The notes under the pieces: model-generated
What the model saw: the letters and a program-made list of their open reading frames with translations, nothing else
Told to the model about the DNA's origin: nothing
Database searches by the model: none
Shown: positions 60,847 through 64,000 of the stretch, in pieces
How positions within the stretch are numbered: the stretch's first letter is position 1
How the letters are laid out: each line of letters starts with the position of its first letter
DNA from: Azoarcus sp. KH32C
GTDB lineage: Bacteria; Pseudomonadota; Gammaproteobacteria; Burkholderiales; Rhodocyclaceae
Assembly: GCF_000349945.1 (NCBI RefSeq)
Contig: NC_020516.1
Span: 4,712,001 to 4,776,000 of the forward strand
Direction of reading: 5' to 3'
DNA: 64,000 nt
Position numbers and translations under genes: made by a program

Positions 60847-61756
60847 AGTCCAGTGCGAACGCCTGTCGCTGACGCACGTCAGCGGCCGGCTCGACCGCAG
60901 CATTTCGGTCACCGAAGAACGCATATGGCCCGCCGATCTCGTCGGCCACCTCAACCTGATCCACCCGGCGCGCCTGCAGATCCTCGGCGCGGCGGAGCTC
61001 GCGTGGGCGCGCCGCCAGTCGAGCGAGAAGGTCGCCCACCATCTCACCGAAATCATCGGTTCGCAGCCGCCCGCGATCATCGTCGCCGACGGCTGCGAAA
61101 TCCCCGGGCTGCTGCGCGGCATCTGCGAACGCGCCGACGTCGCGCTGATCACGACGCCGCTGCCCGCGGCGAGCGTCATCGACCAGTTGCGCCTCTACCT
61201 GTCGCGCGAACTCGCCGAGAAGATCTCGCTGCACGGCGTGTTCATGGACGTGCTCGGCGTCGGCGTGTTCATCACCGGCAGCTCCGGCGCCGGCAAGTCC
61301 GAGCTCGCCCTGGAACTGATCTCGCGCGGCCACGGCCTGGTCGCAGACGACATCGTCGAGTTCTCGCGCATCGCGCCGCAGGTGCTCGAGGGCCGCTGCC
61401 CCGAGATGCTGAAGGACTTCATCGAGGTCCGTGGCCTGGGCATCCTCAATATCCGCGCGATCTTCGGCGAGACTGCCTGCCGGCGGAAGATGCGCCTGCG
61501 GCTCGTCGTGCATCTCGAACGCCGCGCGCCCGGTCAGGCCGACCCCAACCGCCTGCCGATGCATCGCGAAACGCAGGACATTCTCGGCGTCAATGTCATA
61601 CGCGTCGTGCTGCCGGTTGCGGCCGGCCGCAACATCGCGGTGCTGCTCGAAGCGGCCGTGCGCTCGACGATCCTGCAGCTGCGCGGCATCGACTCGACCC
61701 AGGAATTCATCGAGCGCCACCAGCGCCTTCTGGACGCCGGCGAGGGCAGCCACTGA
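60815..61756 (+). CDS. hprK: HPr kinase/phosphorylase
   Basis: This is a 313-residue HPr kinase/phosphorylase. The P-loop is GSSGAGKSELALELI (about 154-168). The signature EVRGLGILNIRAIFG lies near residue 207. It phosphorylates a serine on HPr in response to metabolite levels. ATG at 60815 overlaps the ptsN end by 32 bp. An earlier in-frame start (60764) lies deeper in ptsN and is less likely. The hairpin at 61768-61791 follows. Confidence 0.94.
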   Translation: MRQTSVARLFEVQCERLSLTHVSGRLDRSISVTEERIWPADLVGHLNLIHPARLQILGAAELAWARRQSSEKVAHHLTEIIGSQPPAIIVADGCEIPGLLRGICERADVALITTPLPAASVIDQLRLYLSRELAEKISLHGVFMDVLGVGVFITGSSGAGKSELALELISRGHGLVADDIVEFSRIAPQVLEGRCPEMLKDFIEVRGLGILNIRAIFGETACRRKMRLRLVVHLERRAPGQADPNRLPMHRETQDILGVNVIRVVLPVAAGRNIAVLLEAAVRSTILQLRGIDSTQEFIERHQRLLDAGEGSH

Positions 61757-61767
61757 GCGACCGCCGA

Positions 61768-61791
61768 GCACTGCGGCCCTTGCCGCAGTGC
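61768..61791 (+). other. Perfect hairpin after hprK
   Basis: GCACTGCGGC / GCCGCAGTGC, ten exact base pairs with a CCTT loop, start 12 bp after the hprK stop. No T-run follows; a rho-assisted end or mRNA stability element is possible. Confidence 0.6.
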
Positions 61792-61843
61792 GGCATCGGC
61801 TGATACGCTCAAGGTCTTTGCGCCGCCAGCAAAGGTCCCCGTA

Positions 61844-63364
61844 ATGACTGCCGAACATCCGGACTATCTGGAAAAGATCCTCAATGCCCGCGTCTACGAC
61901 GTGGCCGAGGAAACCCCGCTCGACCTCGCCTCCAACCTCTCGGCACGCATCCACAACCGAATCTTCCTGAAGCGCGAGGACATGCAGCCGGTGTTCAGCT
62001 TCAAGCTGCGCGGTGCCTACAACAAGATGGCCCACCTCTCGCCGCAGGCCCTCAAGCGCGGCGTGATCTGCGCCTCGGCCGGGAACCACGCGCAGGGCGT
62101 GGCGCTGTCGGCGCAAAAGCTCGGCGTGCGGGCCGTGATCGTGATGCCGACCTCGACGCCGCAGATCAAGGTCGACGCGGTCAAGGCGCGCGGCGGCGAA
62201 GTCGTCCTTGCAGGCGACTCCTACTCCGACGCCTACGCGCACGCGGTCGAACTCGAGAAGACCGAGAAGCTGACCTTCGTCCACCCCTACGACGATCCGG
62301 ACGTGATCGCCGGCCAGGGCACGATCGGCATGGAGATCCTGCGTGCGCACCCGGACCCGATCCACGCCGTGTTCTGTGCAGTCGGCGGCGGCGGCCTGAT
62401 CTCGGGTGTCGCCGCCTACATCAAGCGCCTGCGCCCGGAAACGAAGATCATCGGCGTCGAGACCGTTGATGCCGACGCGATGACCCGCTCGCTCGCCGAA
62501 GGCCGGCGCGTCGCACTCGACCAGGTCGGTCTCTTCGCCGACGGCACCGCGGTCAAGCTGGTCGGCGAGGAAACCTTCCGCCTGTGCCAGCAGTACGTCG
62601 ACGAGATGATCCTGGTCGACAACGACGCGATCTGCGCCGCGCTGAAGGACGTGTTCGAGGACACGCGCTCGATCCTCGAACCCTCGGGCGCGCTCGCCGT
62701 GGCCGGGGCGAAGGAATACGCAAAGCTGCACAACCTGCACGGCAAGAACCTCGTCGCGGTGGCCTCCGGCGCGAACATGAACTTCGACCGCCTACGCTTC
62801 GTCGCCGAGCGCGCCGAAGTCGGTGAGCAGCGCGAAGCGGTGTTCGCGGTGACGATCCCCGAGCGTCCGGGCTCCTTCCGCAAGTTCTGCAGCCTGATCG
62901 GCAACCGCCACATCACCGAGTTCAACTACCGCTACGCGGATCCCCGGCAGGCGCACATCTTCGTCGGCGTGTCGGTGCATAACCGCGCCGAGGCGACGCG
63001 CATCATCGAGATGCTCGATCGCCACGAGCTGCCGGCCGTCGATCTCACCGACGACGAGATGGCGAAGAGCCACATCCGCTACATGGTCGGCGGACGCGCC
63101 CCACACGTGAACCACGAGCTCGTGTACCGCTTCGAATTCCCGGAGCGACCGGGCGCGCTGATGAACTTCCTCTCCAACCTGCATTCGGATTGGAACATCA
63201 GCCTGTTCCACTACCGCAACCACGGCGCCGACTTCGGCCGCGTACTGGTCGGCATGCAGGTGCCGCCGGAAGACAAGACGGCCTTCCAGGACTTCCTGGA
63301 CCGCCTTGGCTACGAATACGTCGACGAGTCCGCCAACCCGGCCTACCGGATGTTCCTCGGCTAG
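61844..63364 (+). CDS. ilvA: Biosynthetic threonine ammonia-lyase IlvA
   Basis: This is a 506-residue PLP enzyme. The Schiff-base lysine is in VFSFKLRGAYNKM near residue 55. ICASAGNHAQGVALSAQKLG and FCAVGGGGLISGV (phosphate-binding glycines) follow. Two ACT-like regulatory domains occupy about 335-415 and 430-506 (FPERPGALMNFLSNL). It converts threonine to 2-oxobutanoate, the first committed step to isoleucine, which should inhibit it. AAAGG precedes the ATG. It overlaps the convergent cyclo-ligase gene by 4 bp. Confidence 0.95.
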   Translation: MTAEHPDYLEKILNARVYDVAEETPLDLASNLSARIHNRIFLKREDMQPVFSFKLRGAYNKMAHLSPQALKRGVICASAGNHAQGVALSAQKLGVRAVIVMPTSTPQIKVDAVKARGGEVVLAGDSYSDAYAHAVELEKTEKLTFVHPYDDPDVIAGQGTIGMEILRAHPDPIHAVFCAVGGGGLISGVAAYIKRLRPETKIIGVETVDADAMTRSLAEGRRVALDQVGLFADGTAVKLVGEETFRLCQQYVDEMILVDNDAICAALKDVFEDTRSILEPSGALAVAGAKEYAKLHNLHGKNLVAVASGANMNFDRLRFVAERAEVGEQREAVFAVTIPERPGSFRKFCSLIGNRHITEFNYRYADPRQAHIFVGVSVHNRAEATRIIEMLDRHELPAVDLTDDEMAKSHIRYMVGGRAPHVNHELVYRFEFPERPGALMNFLSNLHSDWNISLFHYRNHGADFGRVLVGMQVPPEDKTAFQDFLDRLGYEYVDESANPAYRMFLG

Positions 63365-63957
63365 CCTGCCACGCGATACGCCCCGCGCTCGGTCAGGATC
63401 CAGTCCATCGGCCGGTCGTGGGGTTGCGGGTGGACGCTGTCGGCGCGCGCGAATTCGAAGCCGAGGCCGACGGCGACGGGATTCATCACTGCCAGCGTGC
63501 GGTCGAAATATCCGGCGCCATAGCCGACGCGAAAACCGGCGGCGTCGAAGGCGTTGCAGGGAATCAGCAGGACGTCGGGAACGAGCGCTTCGCCTTCGGG
63601 CGGATGCGGGATGCCGTGCCGGTCGGGCGGCATTTCCATGCCCGGCATCCAGCGTCGGAACGACATCGGCCCGGGCTTGTGCGGCACCACTGGCAACACG
63701 GCGACCCGCGACGGGTCGGCCGACAGCCAGTGGATGATCGACGGGCGCAGGTCGGGTTCGCCGCGAAACGGCCAGCAGAATCCCAGCACGGTCGGGTCGA
63801 GCTCGGTCAGCAGCGCCTGCAGATGCGGTTCGAGTTGCCGCATCAGCGCCGAGCGGTGGGCCGCGGTCAGCGCTTCGCGCGTGGCGATGCTGTGGGCGCG
63901 CAAGGCCTTGCGGTATTCATTGGGTGTGGCGTCGGGCACGGAAGGAAAGGCGCTCAC
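63361..63957 (-). CDS. 5-formyltetrahydrofolate cyclo-ligase
   Basis: This is a 198-residue cyclo-ligase of the YgfA/MTHFS family. The N-terminal ATREALT and the C-terminal CNAFDAAGFRVGYGAGYFDR are family signatures. It converts 5-formyl-THF to methenyl-THF with ATP. The start is GTG at 63957; the SD is weak. It overlaps ilvA by 4 bp. In many relatives the 6S RNA gene lies upstream, but only 43 bp of that side is in the window. Confidence 0.9.
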   Translation of the reverse strand: MSAFPSVPDATPNEYRKALRAHSIATREALTAAHRSALMRQLEPHLQALLTELDPTVLGFCWPFRGEPDLRPSIIHWLSADPSRVAVLPVVPHKPGPMSFRRWMPGMEMPPDRHGIPHPPEGEALVPDVLLIPCNAFDAAGFRVGYGAGYFDRTLAVMNPVAVGLGFEFARADSVHPQPHDRPMDWILTERGAYRVAG

Positions 63958-64000
63958 TGTGGTATCTTCGGTACGTTTTGAAGGGGATGGTAAGGGATGG

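Noticed and set aside
63958..64000. 6S RNA gene upstream of the cyclo-ligase gene
   Set aside because: Synteny suggests it in many relatives, but only 43 bp of sequence remain in the window and nothing can be supported.

Overview
The window is a contiguous piece of a GC-rich proteobacterial chromosome. Gene content and order point to a betaproteobacterium, most likely Rhodocyclales/Zoogloeaceae (the Azoarcus, Aromatoleum, Thauera group). The evidence is the order rpoN-hpf-ptsN-hprK, ybgC-tolQRAB-pal-cpoB followed by queE-queC, hslVU, an assimilatory cys cluster with a divergent CysB gene, and a Liv-type transporter next to an acyl-CoA ligase. This is inferred from synteny and protein similarity; no search was run. 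There is no phage, transposase, CRISPR or plasmid signature. Coding density is high and both strands are used.

Layout. 1-3.7 kb: a PsrA-like TetR regulator, a ribbon-helix-helix regulator, a PHB-depolymerase-type esterase and an EEP-family hydrolase. 3.8-8.6 kb: a 27-codon upstream ORF coupled to an SbmA/YddA-type ABC protein with a degraded nucleotide-binding domain, then GH5 and GH13 glycosidases. 8.6-15 kb: rmuC, an Atm1-type exporter, a KefC-type antiporter and a cytoplasmic asparaginase. 15.2-22.8 kb: sulfate assimilation (cysB, tauE-like, cysI, DUF934, cysH, cysD, cysN), with a large inverted pair of repeats between cysD and cysN. 22.9-27.5 kb: a nitronate-monooxygenase-like protein, an NfeD/slipin pair and an AEC carrier. 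27.6-31.3 kb: hslV-hslU-pagL and a protein with duplicated helical/STAS modules. 31.5-38 kb: the Tol-Pal operon and queuosine genes. 38-45 kb: a sensor kinase and a two-receiver regulator, two tRNA-Lys genes around YitT, DUF188 and CDF genes, and a PAS-GGDEF-EAL protein with both catalytic signatures altered. 45-52 kb: acyl-CoA ligase and the complete Liv-type ABC importer. 52-64 kb: a FapA-like protein, thiL, pgpA, cinA C-terminal domain, recA-recX, lptB-rpoN-hpf-ptsN-hprK, ilvA and 5-formyl-THF cyclo-ligase.

Most of the window is conserved housekeeping sequence. The points that stand out are proteins that keep a family fold but have lost its catalytic signature (ABC protein 3905-5713, second receiver 39968-40978, GGDEF-EAL 43583-45250, LivF Walker A). 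Others are cis elements: matching operators for the RHH regulator at two promoters, a PsrA-consensus operator, a coupled upstream ORF, a strong hairpin against the ptsN start, and the cysD-cysN repeat pair. I see no wholly new multi-gene system. The strongest candidate for undescribed biology is the upstream ORF plus pseudo-NBD transporter at 3822-5713.
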